In this document: in pieces, positions 8,776 through 17,292 of the stretch
Layout: each line of letters starts with the position of its first letter
Numbering within the stretch: the stretch's first letter is position 1
DNA from: an uncultured Alistipes sp.
Lineage (GTDB): Bacteria > Bacteroidota > Bacteroidia > Bacteroidales > UBA932
DNA length: 64,000 nucleotides
Assembly: GCA_900550465.1 (NCBI GenBank)
Contig: URSC01000011.1
Location: 1-64,000, forward strand
Direction of reading: 5' to 3'
The notes under the pieces: generated by a model
What the model was told of the DNA's origin: nothing
Databases searched by the model: none
The model's input: the letters and a program-made list of their open reading frames with translations, nothing else
Translations under genes and position numbers: made by a program

Positions 8776-9630
8776 TTATTGATGCAGTCCTATATGACAC
8801 TGGTGGTCCTTCTCCTTCTCTATGTCGCGGTACATGCCCTGACGGCGCATGGCCTCCTCGAAGTCCACGTCGTAGGCATTGAACTCCGGTCCGTCCACAC
8901 AGGCGAAACGGGTCTTGCCGGCGATGGTCACGCGGCAGGCACCGCACATGCCGGTACCGTCCACCATCAGGGTATTGAGGCTGACGATAAGAGGGATGCC
9001 GTACTGACGGCCCTTGAGGGTGACGAACTTCATCATGACCATGGGGCCGATGGCCACCGCCTGGTCGTATTTCTCGCCGGAGTCCAGCAGACGGCCCATG
9101 ATGTCGGTCACCAAGCCCTTCTCGCCGTACGAGCCGTCGTCAGTGCATATATAAAGGTGGTCGCAGACGGCCCGCATCTCCTCTTCGAGGATTACCAGGT
9201 CCTTGTTGCGGGCACCGATTATCACGTCCACCTTTGCCCCGGCCTGATGCAGGTACTTCACCTGGGGATATACGGGGGCAGTTCCCAAGCCTCCCGCTAT
9301 GAAGAGATAACGGCTGCGCGAGAGCTCCTCAGGGCTCAGATGTATAAACTCGGAAGGCTGACCGAGCGGCCCGACCACATCCGCGAAGGACTCTCCGGCC
9401 TCATAGCTGCAGATGATGCGGGTTGAGGCTCCTACGAGCTGGGTGACGATGGTCACGCTGCCTTCCTCGCGGTTGTAATCACAGATAGTCAGGGGGATGC
9501 GCTCATTCTTCTCCCCTGCCCTGACTATCAGAAACTGGCCCGGCTGGGCTGACTGAGCCACCCGGGGCGCCAGGACGTCCATGAGACAGATCGCCGGCGT
9601 CAGAAATTTCTTCCTAAGTATTTTGTACAT
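8776..9630 (-). CDS. NfnA-like ferredoxin-NAD(P) reductase subunit
   Basis: A 284-residue FAD/NAD-binding protein of the sulfide dehydrogenase/dihydroorotate dehydrogenase electron-transfer type. It has an FAD-binding barrel, the NAD site beginning IAGGLGTAPVYP, and a C-terminal [2Fe-2S] motif DGTGMCGACRV followed by FACVDGPEFNA, the hallmark of Nfn small subunits. With the next gene it should form the complex that couples NADPH oxidation to NAD and ferredoxin reduction, in either direction. It starts 17 nt after the heavy-metal-binding gene. Confidence 0.87.
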   Translation of the reverse strand: MYKILRKKFLTPAICLMDVLAPRVAQSAQPGQFLIVRAGEKNERIPLTICDYNREEGSVTIVTQLVGASTRIICSYEAGESFADVVGPLGQPSEFIHLSPEELSRSRYLFIAGGLGTAPVYPQVKYLHQAGAKVDVIIGARNKDLVILEEEMRAVCDHLYICTDDGSYGEKGLVTDIMGRLLDSGEKYDQAVAIGPMVMMKFVTLKGRQYGIPLIVSLNTLMVDGTGMCGACRVTIAGKTRFACVDGPEFNAYDVDFEEAMRRQGMYRDIEKEKDHQCHIGLHQ

Positions 9631-9647
9631 AATCTATAATGAGTGTG

Positions 9648-9965
9648 TTATTCCTGCTTAACCTCACCCAGGACCTCGTAGCCGAGTTTCTCGATGGCGG
9701 CCGCCAGTTTCTCCCTGGTAGTCTTTCCCGGGTCATACTTCACCCACACGGTTTTGTCGTCAAGGGATATCTTCAGGTCCTTGACACCCTTCTCAAAAGG
9801 GATGTTCTCCTGAACTTTCTTAACACAGTTCTCACAGTGAAGGTTGACAGAGAAGACGACTTCCTGCAGCGGAGCCTTCTTTTTCTGGGCGTACGAAGTT
9901 ACGGCAAAAAATGACAACATCAATACGGCAACGGCCGTTTTCATAAAAAATTTAAACGTTTTCAT
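9648..9965 (-). CDS. periplasmic heavy-metal-associated (HMA) domain protein
   Basis: The 105-residue protein has a signal peptide (residues 1-26, ending SYA) followed by one HMA domain. The metal-binding motif is HCENC near residue 45 and the fold ends with AAIEKLGYEV, as in MerP and copper chaperones. In a periplasmic position it would carry a soft metal such as Cu or Hg. The gene follows a TonB-dependent receptor by 30 nt, a pairing that suggests metal uptake or handling. The metal is not known. Confidence 0.85.
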   Translation of the reverse strand: MKTFKFFMKTAVAVLMLSFFAVTSYAQKKKAPLQEVVFSVNLHCENCVKKVQENIPFEKGVKDLKISLDDKTVWVKYDPGKTTREKLAAAIEKLGYEVLGEVKQE

Positions 9966-9995
9966 ATTTTTTAAAATTTATAAATTTGGCAAAAT

Positions 9996-12278
9996 CTATT
10001 TCCAAAGGGTAAATCTCACTCCAGCATAAGCAGTTACCCCGGTCAGGGGTCCCCATATCACCGAAGCGTTGAAATCAGGGGACCAGGGATCCTCCGCACT
10101 GATTACAGGATGCTTCTGGCGGTAGTTGGTGATATTCTCGACTCCGACATATAGGTCCACCCCCTTGAACTTGCGGGTAATCTGAGCGAAGAGCACCGGG
10201 TACACAGGGCTCATGCCGCTCTCCCCCGGCCTAACGGCAAAGTCCGGCAGACGGGCAGGACCGTTGATCTGGGCCGTAAAATCGAAGGTCCAGATATTCA
10301 TCCGGGTCGCATACTGGAGGTTCAGCACGCCCTTATAGCGGCTGACCAGCGGCCTTTCCACCAGACCCCGGTCCTTCAGCCATACCCTGGAATCTGAATA
10401 ACGGAAAGTAGCCAGAACGGTGAAGCGCTCGAAAGGCTCTACGGAGAAATCCGCCTGCCAGGTGTTGGTGTACGACGGGCCGTCCAGACTGTAGATGCTT
10501 ACCGCACTCCAGTCATATTCCTGGTCCACGATAATTTGGGAAGTAAAATCACTGCGGAAGTAATCAAAACTGAGATAGGAGTTGTCCTCGAAGCCTATCG
10601 GGATGTAGAAGGTGATATTGCCGCCGTAGGTCCAGGCGGACTCCATGCTCAGGTCCGTGGCTATGTCCAGACGGCGTCCGGTGGACATCATGCCGAGGTT
10701 GTCCACCACCACATTGGGCGAACGGGTGCCGCGGCCTCCCGAAGCCCGGATGACGAGCCAGTCCGCAGGTGACCATTTCAGATTGACCCGGGGCGAGAGA
10801 AAGAGACCGTAGAGACTGTTCCAGTCGAGGCTCAGGTCTGCCACTGCCGAGAACTTCTCTCCCAGGGTATAGGTGTATTCTCCGTATATTCCCAGGGAAT
10901 TTTCATTGCGCGAGAGGTCATAGTCCGCGAATACTGCCCGACGGAAAGCCGACAGAGGGTCCGCATACCCGTCATGCAGTGTCTGGACATAGCCGTCGAA
11001 GAAGTTCCTGAGACCGAATGTGAAGCGATGGGAGTCATTCGGTATGCCCTGGTACATGAGATTGAGGAAGCCGGAGTTCTGCCTTCCGAAGAAACTCTTG
11101 AGGCCGAAATACGAGTCCAGCTGATGCCAGGTGTAGTCGGCGACTACTGCGATGTTGTGGGAATTGTCCTCATTCAGAGGGATTCCCACCTTGAGGTAGC
11201 CGTTCACTCCCTGGTTCGTGATATACGTACCCCAGGGCACGCTCATGGTCCGCAGAGAGTCCACATGCTCCCGCCTGAAAGTCATCTGACCTCCGAGACG
11301 GCTGTCGTACAGAGCCTTGACTCCGAAACGCACCTGCACTCCGCTCTGGTCATAATAGAGCCAGCGGTTGGCGAAGTTCAGGTGGGTCATCTCAGGCTCG
11401 TCCCTGAAGCCGTCCCCGTTCATATCATGGGCCATAAACGAACGGGAAGCGTGGGCCATCAGGACCGTAGACCATCTGTTGCCTATCTGGAGAGAGGACG
11501 CGGCATTCAGTTCGGCCATCAGCATGCTGTTGATGAAGGCGTTTAGAAAGAGGGGCTTTTCATCCGTGGGCTTGCGGTGCTCGACATTGATCTGACCGGA
11601 TATGGCCTCCACCCCGTTGATGACCGACGAGGGGCCCTTGGCTATCTGGATGCTCTCCAGCCACTGTCCGGGGATATAGGAGAGCCCGAAAGGGGCGGCC
11701 AGGCCGCGCATCACCGGACGGTTCTCGTCCAGCATGGCCGTATAGATGCCGGAGAGGCCGAGCAGACGGATCTGCCTGGCACCGGTCACGGCATCCGAGT
11801 AGCCCACCGACACGGCGGCCGAGTTCTCGAAGCTCTCAGCCAGGTTGCAGCAGGCCATCTTGTTCAGTCCCGCCGATGATATGACCTCGGTCTTGACATT
11901 GGACAAGCGGGACAGATAGTTGGCTTCTCCGCGGGCCGTGACAACAGCCTCATCCAGCTGATTGTCGCTGCGGAGGAGTATTTCTAGAAAAGTCCTCCCC
12001 GGCTCCACCGCTACAGTATCCCGGATATAGCCGAGTGCCGCCGCCACCAATACTGCATCCCGCTCCGCATCCCTTTTTATACTGAAATTCCCGTTTTCAT
12101 CGCAATCGGCATACACATCCGAGCCGAGCCAATAGACCGTAGCAAAAGCCACCGGCTCCCTCTCCCCGTCAAGACTGACTGTGTACACTGCTCCGGAGAG
12201 AGTACCGTCCGATTGCTGTGCATAGGCACAGACAGCAGCACCGCACAGAAGTGCCGCAATAACCATTATCTTCTTCAT
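9996..12278 (-). CDS. TonB-dependent outer-membrane receptor
   Basis: A 760-residue receptor with a signal peptide (residues 1-20), a carboxypeptidase-regulatory-like beta domain (about 25-110), a plug domain beginning LDEAVVTARGE, with SSVINGVEAISGQINVEH in the plug, and a C-terminal barrel ending in FTLWK. There is no SusD partner, which argues against glycan uptake. The adjacent HMA protein suggests a metal or metal-chelate substrate. This is inference from context only. The upstream gap contains AACACT/AGTGTT, a small inverted repeat that could be an operator. Confidence 0.88.
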   Translation of the reverse strand: MKKIMVIAALLCGAAVCAYAQQSDGTLSGAVYTVSLDGEREPVAFATVYWLGSDVYADCDENGNFSIKRDAERDAVLVAAALGYIRDTVAVEPGRTFLEILLRSDNQLDEAVVTARGEANYLSRLSNVKTEVISSAGLNKMACCNLAESFENSAAVSVGYSDAVTGARQIRLLGLSGIYTAMLDENRPVMRGLAAPFGLSYIPGQWLESIQIAKGPSSVINGVEAISGQINVEHRKPTDEKPLFLNAFINSMLMAELNAASSLQIGNRWSTVLMAHASRSFMAHDMNGDGFRDEPEMTHLNFANRWLYYDQSGVQVRFGVKALYDSRLGGQMTFRREHVDSLRTMSVPWGTYITNQGVNGYLKVGIPLNEDNSHNIAVVADYTWHQLDSYFGLKSFFGRQNSGFLNLMYQGIPNDSHRFTFGLRNFFDGYVQTLHDGYADPLSAFRRAVFADYDLSRNENSLGIYGEYTYTLGEKFSAVADLSLDWNSLYGLFLSPRVNLKWSPADWLVIRASGGRGTRSPNVVVDNLGMMSTGRRLDIATDLSMESAWTYGGNITFYIPIGFEDNSYLSFDYFRSDFTSQIIVDQEYDWSAVSIYSLDGPSYTNTWQADFSVEPFERFTVLATFRYSDSRVWLKDRGLVERPLVSRYKGVLNLQYATRMNIWTFDFTAQINGPARLPDFAVRPGESGMSPVYPVLFAQITRKFKGVDLYVGVENITNYRQKHPVISAEDPWSPDFNASVIWGPLTGVTAYAGVRFTLWK

Positions 12279-12361
12279 TTCAACACTGTTTTAATAAAGT
12301 GTTATATCCGTCAGTGCAGTGTGAAATTTCAAAAATAATGGCGAAGATAAAGCATTTTCAC

Positions 12362-12369
12362 TATATTTG
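12362..12369 (+). promoter_or_regulatory. -7 element TATATTTG upstream of sppA
   Basis: A perfect TAnnTTTG lies 27 nt before the sppA ATG in the divergent gap with the TonB receptor gene. No TTG is seen at the expected -33 distance. Confidence 0.55.
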
Positions 12370-12396
12370 TTTTGGATAATTTAAATTTAACTCAAA

Positions 12397-14145
12397 ATGA
12401 AATTTCTGAAAAATCTTCTTGCGGCCCTCCTGGGCTGTTTTATTGCCCTCGGGCTGCTCTTTCTCCTGGCTGTAGGCATGATAGGTGCGCTGATGCCGAC
12501 TGAGGAGACCGTCACAGTGGCTCCCTCGTCCATACTCCGCATCGAGCTGTCCTCCACTATCGGAGAGCAGACTGTCTCGGATCCTCTGGACCTGAGTTCC
12601 GTGCTGCCTGTCTCCACCGGAGCGTCCAGCATCGGCATCCTCGACGCCGTAAGGGCCATCGACTATGCGGCCACCGACCCCGCCATCAAGTTCATCTACC
12701 TGACCGACTGCGGCTACTCCAGCGGCATTTCCTACATGGAGGAGCTGCGCGGAGCCCTAGAGAGATTCCGCGCCTCCGGCAAGCCCGTGATAGCCTACGG
12801 GGACAACTTCTCCTTCGGCGGCTACTACCTTGCATCCGTAGCCGACAAGATCTACGCCGATGAGTTCGCCTCGAACAACATCCTCGGCGTGGCCACCACC
12901 ATCATATTCCTCAAGGACATTCTGGACCGCTTCGGCGTGGAGATGCAGCTGATCCGCCACGGCAAGTACAAATCAGCCGGCGAGCAGTTCATCGCCAGCG
13001 ACATCAGCGAGGCCAACCGGGAACAGAACCAGGCTATGGTGGACGCCCTCTGGAAGGCCGCCGCAGGCAGCATCTGCGAGTCCCGTGAGATTTCCCTCAC
13101 CGACCTGGACCGCATGGTCAACAACCTGGAGCTCAACACCGCCCAGGACATGGTGGACGCCGGCCTGGTGGACGAGCTCTGCACGGTCAACGGCATGGAG
13201 GAGAATCTCCGTACCCTCGCCGGAGCCGAGAAGCTCAAGGACGTGAAGATGATCACTCTGGACAAATACATCAAGGCCCGCATCAAGACCAACTACAAGG
13301 CCAAGGACAAGATAGCCATCATCTATGCCGACGGTCAGATCAATCCCAACGGCAGCGACGGCATCACCGAGGAGACATTCCAGCCCATCATCCGCGACCT
13401 CCGCGCCGACAGCTCGGTCAAGGCAGTGGTACTCAGGGTCAACTCCCCCGGCGGCTCGGTACAGCCCGCGGAGATCATCCGCACCGAGCTGGAGCTGCTC
13501 CAGCAGGAGAAGCCCCTGATCGTATCCTACGGTACGATGGCGGCCTCGGGCGGTTACTGGATCTCGGCCGGAGCCGACAAGATCTACTCCAACAGCACCA
13601 CCCTCACCGGCAGCATCGGAGTATTCAGCATGCTGCCCTCCCTCGAAAAGACCTTCAAGGACATTGCGCACGTCAACCCCGTGACCGTCCGCTCCCACAG
13701 CCACGCCGACATGGGCTCGATGACCCGGAAGCTGAACCGCCAGGAGGTAGCGGCATATCAGGAACAGGTGGAGATGATCTACGACCACTTCATCAACATC
13801 GTGGCCGAGGGCCGCGGCATGACTCCCGAAAGAGTGGATGAGATCGCCCAGGGCCGTGTATGGTGCGGCAGCGAGGCTCTTGACATCAATCTGGTCAATG
13901 AGATCGGCGGTCTTAAGGAAGCCCTGGACTACGCCGCCGTATCGGCAGGTCTGGACAGCTACAGGATAGAGAGCTGGCCGAAAGTACGCACCAGCCTGGA
14001 CAAGCTGATGGAAGGCCTGGGCACGGCCAGTGCGGCAGTAGAGACATTCTCCGACCCCGAGCAGCTGATGGAGAACCTCTTCCAGTCAGTCAGGGCCGAG
14101 AAAGGAATCTACGCAAGAGTTCCCTACATCTACTGCTTCGAATAG
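12397..14145 (+). CDS. sppA: signal peptide peptidase SppA (67K, double-domain type)
   Basis: This membrane-anchored serine protease (582 residues) degrades cleaved signal peptides. An N-terminal membrane helix spans about residues 7-32, followed by two tandem S49 domains. By alignment with E. coli SppA (Lys209, Ser409), Lys192 in GKYKSAGEQF and Ser384 in MAASGGYWIS form the catalytic dyad. NSPGGSVQPAE and TTLTGSIGVFS are also typical. Length is near the E. coli enzyme. The gene is monocistronic, and its terminator lies inside the end of the convergent tilS gene. Confidence 0.95.
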   Translation: MKFLKNLLAALLGCFIALGLLFLLAVGMIGALMPTEETVTVAPSSILRIELSSTIGEQTVSDPLDLSSVLPVSTGASSIGILDAVRAIDYAATDPAIKFIYLTDCGYSSGISYMEELRGALERFRASGKPVIAYGDNFSFGGYYLASVADKIYADEFASNNILGVATTIIFLKDILDRFGVEMQLIRHGKYKSAGEQFIASDISEANREQNQAMVDALWKAAAGSICESREISLTDLDRMVNNLELNTAQDMVDAGLVDELCTVNGMEENLRTLAGAEKLKDVKMITLDKYIKARIKTNYKAKDKIAIIYADGQINPNGSDGITEETFQPIIRDLRADSSVKAVVLRVNSPGGSVQPAEIIRTELELLQQEKPLIVSYGTMAASGGYWISAGADKIYSNSTTLTGSIGVFSMLPSLEKTFKDIAHVNPVTVRSHSHADMGSMTRKLNRQEVAAYQEQVEMIYDHFINIVAEGRGMTPERVDEIAQGRVWCGSEALDINLVNEIGGLKEALDYAAVSAGLDSYRIESWPKVRTSLDKLMEGLGTASAAVETFSDPEQLMENLFQSVRAEKGIYARVPYIYCFE

Positions 14146-14154
14146 AAAACAGAC

Positions 14155-15507
14155 TTAACGGACAATGGAGACCCCGGCGACTACGGTTGTCGGGGTTTTT
14201 ATCTTGAAACGGTCGTCAATCCGCAGACCAGGCAGACATACGATCTGTCCGGCCGCATCGGTCAGCACCGGCTGGGAGAGCTTCTGCATACGGTCCAGCT
14301 TCAGGTCAGTGAAGAAATCACTGAGTTTCTTGGAGCCTCTCTGCATGCCGAAGGGACGGAAACGGTCCGCCGGCCTCCATCCGCGGCAGGTCAGGGGCAT
14401 ACGCAGGCGATCCGCCGCAAAATAGAGCACAGAACCGTCGGAGACAGGGTTGAAGGCCGCCGGACGGGGGAAGAAATCGAGGCGGAACCTCATTCCCTTG
14501 AAATTGTACACTCCGGGCCTGTCTATACTGAACTCAGTCTCCTCCTCCTGCGTCAGGGGATAGACCCTCATCCTGTCCGCTCCGAAGACCAGTTCATGGG
14601 TACCCGAACGGAATACCCTGCCGCTCTGCCCCGATGTCATGCAACGCTCCATATCGGAGACCTGACCGCTGTTGAAACCGTATTCCCGGAGCATCATGTT
14701 CAGCCAGTATCCGCAGTGTCCCTCCTGCAGCAGGGCCTGGATGCCTATGGTAAGCACCCCGTCCCCGGAAGTACTGCACACCCTGGAGCTGACTCCTGCA
14801 TAGACCCCGTCGATGATATCCGAGGCCTCCCGGAAGTACTCGGCATCGCGGCGGACAGTGTTGAGAAAAGAGGGATTGATCTTGCGAAACTCAGGAAAAA
14901 TGATGTTCCGAACCCTGTTGCGGGCATAGTGGGACTCGAAGTTGGTCCTGTCGTCCCGGTAGGATACACCGTTGGATTCGACATACTCCCGTATCCGGGC
15001 CCTGGAGACACCCATAAGAGGACGGATTATGCGGCCGTTGCGCACCGGTATGCCGGAGAGTCCCTTCAGACCGGTACCGCGGGCTATGTTGAGGAAAATC
15101 GTCTCTATGCTGTCGTCCAGGTTATGGGCTATGGCCAGAAGGTCAAATCCTTCGGAATCCATGAGTTCCGAGAAAAAACCGTAGCGCAGTTCCCTGGCGG
15201 CCATCTGGGTGGATATGGAGTTCTCGGCAGAATAGGCATGGGTGTCAAAGGTACGGGTAAAGACCTGTATCCCGTTGGCACGCCCCCACTCCACGACCGA
15301 GTCCATGTCTCCGTCGCTTTCCTCTCCCCTGAGGGAAAAATTCACATGGGCCACGGCGAAAACCGGATGCAGCTCCGAATGCAGGAAAAGCGAGGCCATG
15401 CACATCGAGTCTATGCCGCCGCTTACCCCCAGAAGATAGCGGTGCTCGCCGACACTCCCTCCCGAGAGAGAGAGCAGTTCCCGGTCAAAAATCTGTTCCG
15501 TCGTCAT
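14155..15507 (-). CDS. tilS: tRNA(Ile)-lysidine synthetase
   Basis: TilS puts lysidine on C34 of the CAU tRNA-Ile so that it reads AUA. The 450 residues show the N-terminal PP-loop SGGIDS (residues 29-34), an AIAHNLDDSIET segment, RGTGLKGLSGI, and the C-terminal TilS domain with WRPADRFRPFG. The ATG overlaps the stop of the DUF3078 gene by 4 nt, but tilS is transcribed first... on the minus strand it is the last gene of the series proS-hypothetical-DUF3078-tilS. The 3' end contains the stem-loop that serves as the sppA terminator. Confidence 0.93.
   Translation of the reverse strand: MTTEQIFDRELLSLSGGSVGEHRYLLGVSGGIDSMCMASLFLHSELHPVFAVAHVNFSLRGEESDGDMDSVVEWGRANGIQVFTRTFDTHAYSAENSISTQMAARELRYGFFSELMDSEGFDLLAIAHNLDDSIETIFLNIARGTGLKGLSGIPVRNGRIIRPLMGVSRARIREYVESNGVSYRDDRTNFESHYARNRVRNIIFPEFRKINPSFLNTVRRDAEYFREASDIIDGVYAGVSSRVCSTSGDGVLTIGIQALLQEGHCGYWLNMMLREYGFNSGQVSDMERCMTSGQSGRVFRSGTHELVFGADRMRVYPLTQEEETEFSIDRPGVYNFKGMRFRLDFFPRPAAFNPVSDGSVLYFAADRLRMPLTCRGWRPADRFRPFGMQRGSKKLSDFFTDLKLDRMQKLSQPVLTDAAGQIVCLPGLRIDDRFKIKTPTTVVAGVSIVR
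14171..14200 (+). terminator. sppA terminator embedded in the tilS 3' coding end
   Basis: An 11-bp stem (ACCCCGGCGAC / GTTGTCGGGGT with two G-T pairs), loop TACG and five T follow the sppA stop by 25 nt. The hairpin lies within the last codons of the convergent tilS gene. Confidence 0.8.
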
Positions 15508-16568
15508 TCCGGCTTGATATACTGACCGATGGTCCAGGTCAGGCCCAGGCTCACTATCTCCTTGAACTGCACCCTGGGAGCAGTCACTCCGAACTCATCG
15601 GCTATCATGATGTTCTTGTCGTATATGAGATTGGTACGGGCAGTGAGCGTCAGCACCTTGGTCAGGGCCAGCGAGGCATCCACATCCCAGTAGACCTGTA
15701 TATTCTCGGGATGCGAGAGGTAGTTGGAGAAGAGAGTCAGCGCGGAACTGATCTTGAATATCTTGTAGGTATAATTGATATCCATCTTGAACTGGGCACC
15801 GAACTCAGCCCTCACCGCCTGGTCCGGCTCATTGCCGTAAGTCTCGCGAAGAAGTTCATCGGTGACCACTACCAGATTGCCCGTCGCCGGCGATATGTTG
15901 AACGACAGGAAATTAAACGGCCGGTAGTTGACACCGACACCGAGAGAGAGGTAACCGGGAGCCATGAAATTGGACTGGGTATTGCGGGTAACTGTGCCGG
16001 CATCGTCGGTAACATACTCGTATGTAGGAGACAGCTGGGTCCTGAAATTCAGCAGGGCGGAGAAATACAGCTTGTCGAGCAGCATCCATCCCCACTTGCT
16101 GTCCAGCTGGATACGGTCATCGCTCTTGCTGAACTGCTGATTGAGAGGCGTGCCCTTGTCGAAAGACTGCACGAAGCCGTAGGATATCTTCAGACGGTTC
16201 TCGAATATCATCTTGTCCTTGGCATAATTGGCATTGGCATCGATCAGACCGTTGAGAGACACGTTGGCAGAACCTCCCTCAGCCCAGTTGGTAAGGGACA
16301 CCTGTGAGAAACCGATCTGCGTCAGCACTCCGTTGGTCCAGTACTTGGGTTCCTCCTTCGATGCTGTATCCACGGCAGCCTCGTCTATGGACGACACTAT
16401 GTCCAGACACACTTTCTGAGCCGGATCCAGAGCGGAGGTATCCACCTCCACTACCGCCATTTCCTTATAGTTTATCTCATTTTTTTTCTTTCTGTCAGAG
16501 GCCTCTGCGCCCGTGACTGACAGCAGCCCCGGCACCAGAAGGCACAGGAGCGGAAACATTTTATTCAT
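15504..16568 (-). CDS. DUF3078 outer-membrane beta-barrel protein
   Basis: This 354-residue exported protein (signal peptide ending near residue 24) belongs to the Bacteroidota DUF3078 family. Recognisable features are WTNGVLTQIGFSQVSLTNWA and EGGSANVSLNGL near the start of the barrel, followed by alternating amphipathic strands through to the C-terminus (LTWTIGQY). Family members are predicted outer-membrane barrels of unknown function. The gene overlaps tilS by 4 nt and the upstream hypothetical gene by 8 nt, so the operon is tightly coupled. Confidence 0.85.
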   Translation of the reverse strand: MNKMFPLLCLLVPGLLSVTGAEASDRKKKNEINYKEMAVVEVDTSALDPAQKVCLDIVSSIDEAAVDTASKEEPKYWTNGVLTQIGFSQVSLTNWAEGGSANVSLNGLIDANANYAKDKMIFENRLKISYGFVQSFDKGTPLNQQFSKSDDRIQLDSKWGWMLLDKLYFSALLNFRTQLSPTYEYVTDDAGTVTRNTQSNFMAPGYLSLGVGVNYRPFNFLSFNISPATGNLVVVTDELLRETYGNEPDQAVRAEFGAQFKMDINYTYKIFKISSALTLFSNYLSHPENIQVYWDVDASLALTKVLTLTARTNLIYDKNIMIADEFGVTAPRVQFKEIVSLGLTWTIGQYIKPE

Positions 16569-17274
16569 GCTCGTCAGTATTTAATACATCATCAGAATTA
16601 TACTTGAATCCCAGGCGCTTGCCTGTCTTCATCCTGGAAGATTCTATCTTGGTGTTCATCTCCCCTACAGTAGCTTCCTTCACCATATCATACGGAGGCA
16701 CCAGCAGGTCGAAGGACAGGGAATAGAGGATGGCCGACTCTACGAAGGCCACCAGGTCATCGCGGGTGAGCGTACTCTTGCCGAAAAGGTCGGTAATCTG
16801 CCTCTTCTGACGCTTGCCCTCTACGAAGAAAGCCTTGTCCTTGTTGACGAACATCCGGGCCACCAGATAGCCCATGTCATCGTTGCGGTTGTACTTCATC
16901 GAATCGTAGAGGAAGTTATATACGCTGATCACTCCGCAGTAACCGTTGTAAGGATTGTTCCTGACGTAGGGATTCTTCCACACGGGATGATCCCTGTCGA
17001 ACTGGAACACATCGGTATGAAGGCTGAATATCAGCACGTCGTCGGCGAACTTGAGCTCAGCCTCGAACTTGCCCCTGTCCCGATACTCCAGGCGCACACG
17101 TCTTGCGCCCTGGTTCTCAAGAAGTTCATTCAAGTCATTGCTCATCTCGCCCAGCACATCCTTAAGAGTGCTGAACACCTCCAGGCACTGGTCAAATATC
17201 CGTGACTTGAGTACGGACTTGACATTAAGCAGATTGATTATCCTCGCCCGGGGGTTGTCACCGTCATTGTTCAT
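16561..17274 (-). CDS. conserved Bacteroidales hypothetical protein
   Basis: I do not recognise a named domain. The 237-residue protein has no signal peptide or membrane segment. It is charged, with a helical N-terminus (about residues 10-55), an alpha/beta centre containing YRDRGKFEAEL and FSLHTDVFQFD, and a basic C-terminal tail. It looks cytosolic. It lies 18 nt after proS and overlaps the DUF3078 gene. The conserved setting suggests a housekeeping role, but nothing specific can be stated. Confidence 0.7.
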   Translation of the reverse strand: MNNDGDNPRARIINLLNVKSVLKSRIFDQCLEVFSTLKDVLGEMSNDLNELLENQGARRVRLEYRDRGKFEAELKFADDVLIFSLHTDVFQFDRDHPVWKNPYVRNNPYNGYCGVISVYNFLYDSMKYNRNDDMGYLVARMFVNKDKAFFVEGKRQKRQITDLFGKSTLTRDDLVAFVESAILYSLSFDLLVPPYDMVKEATVGEMNTKIESSRMKTGKRLGFKYNSDDVLNTDEHE

Positions 17275-17292
17275 CGCCTTGTCCTGTATCTT

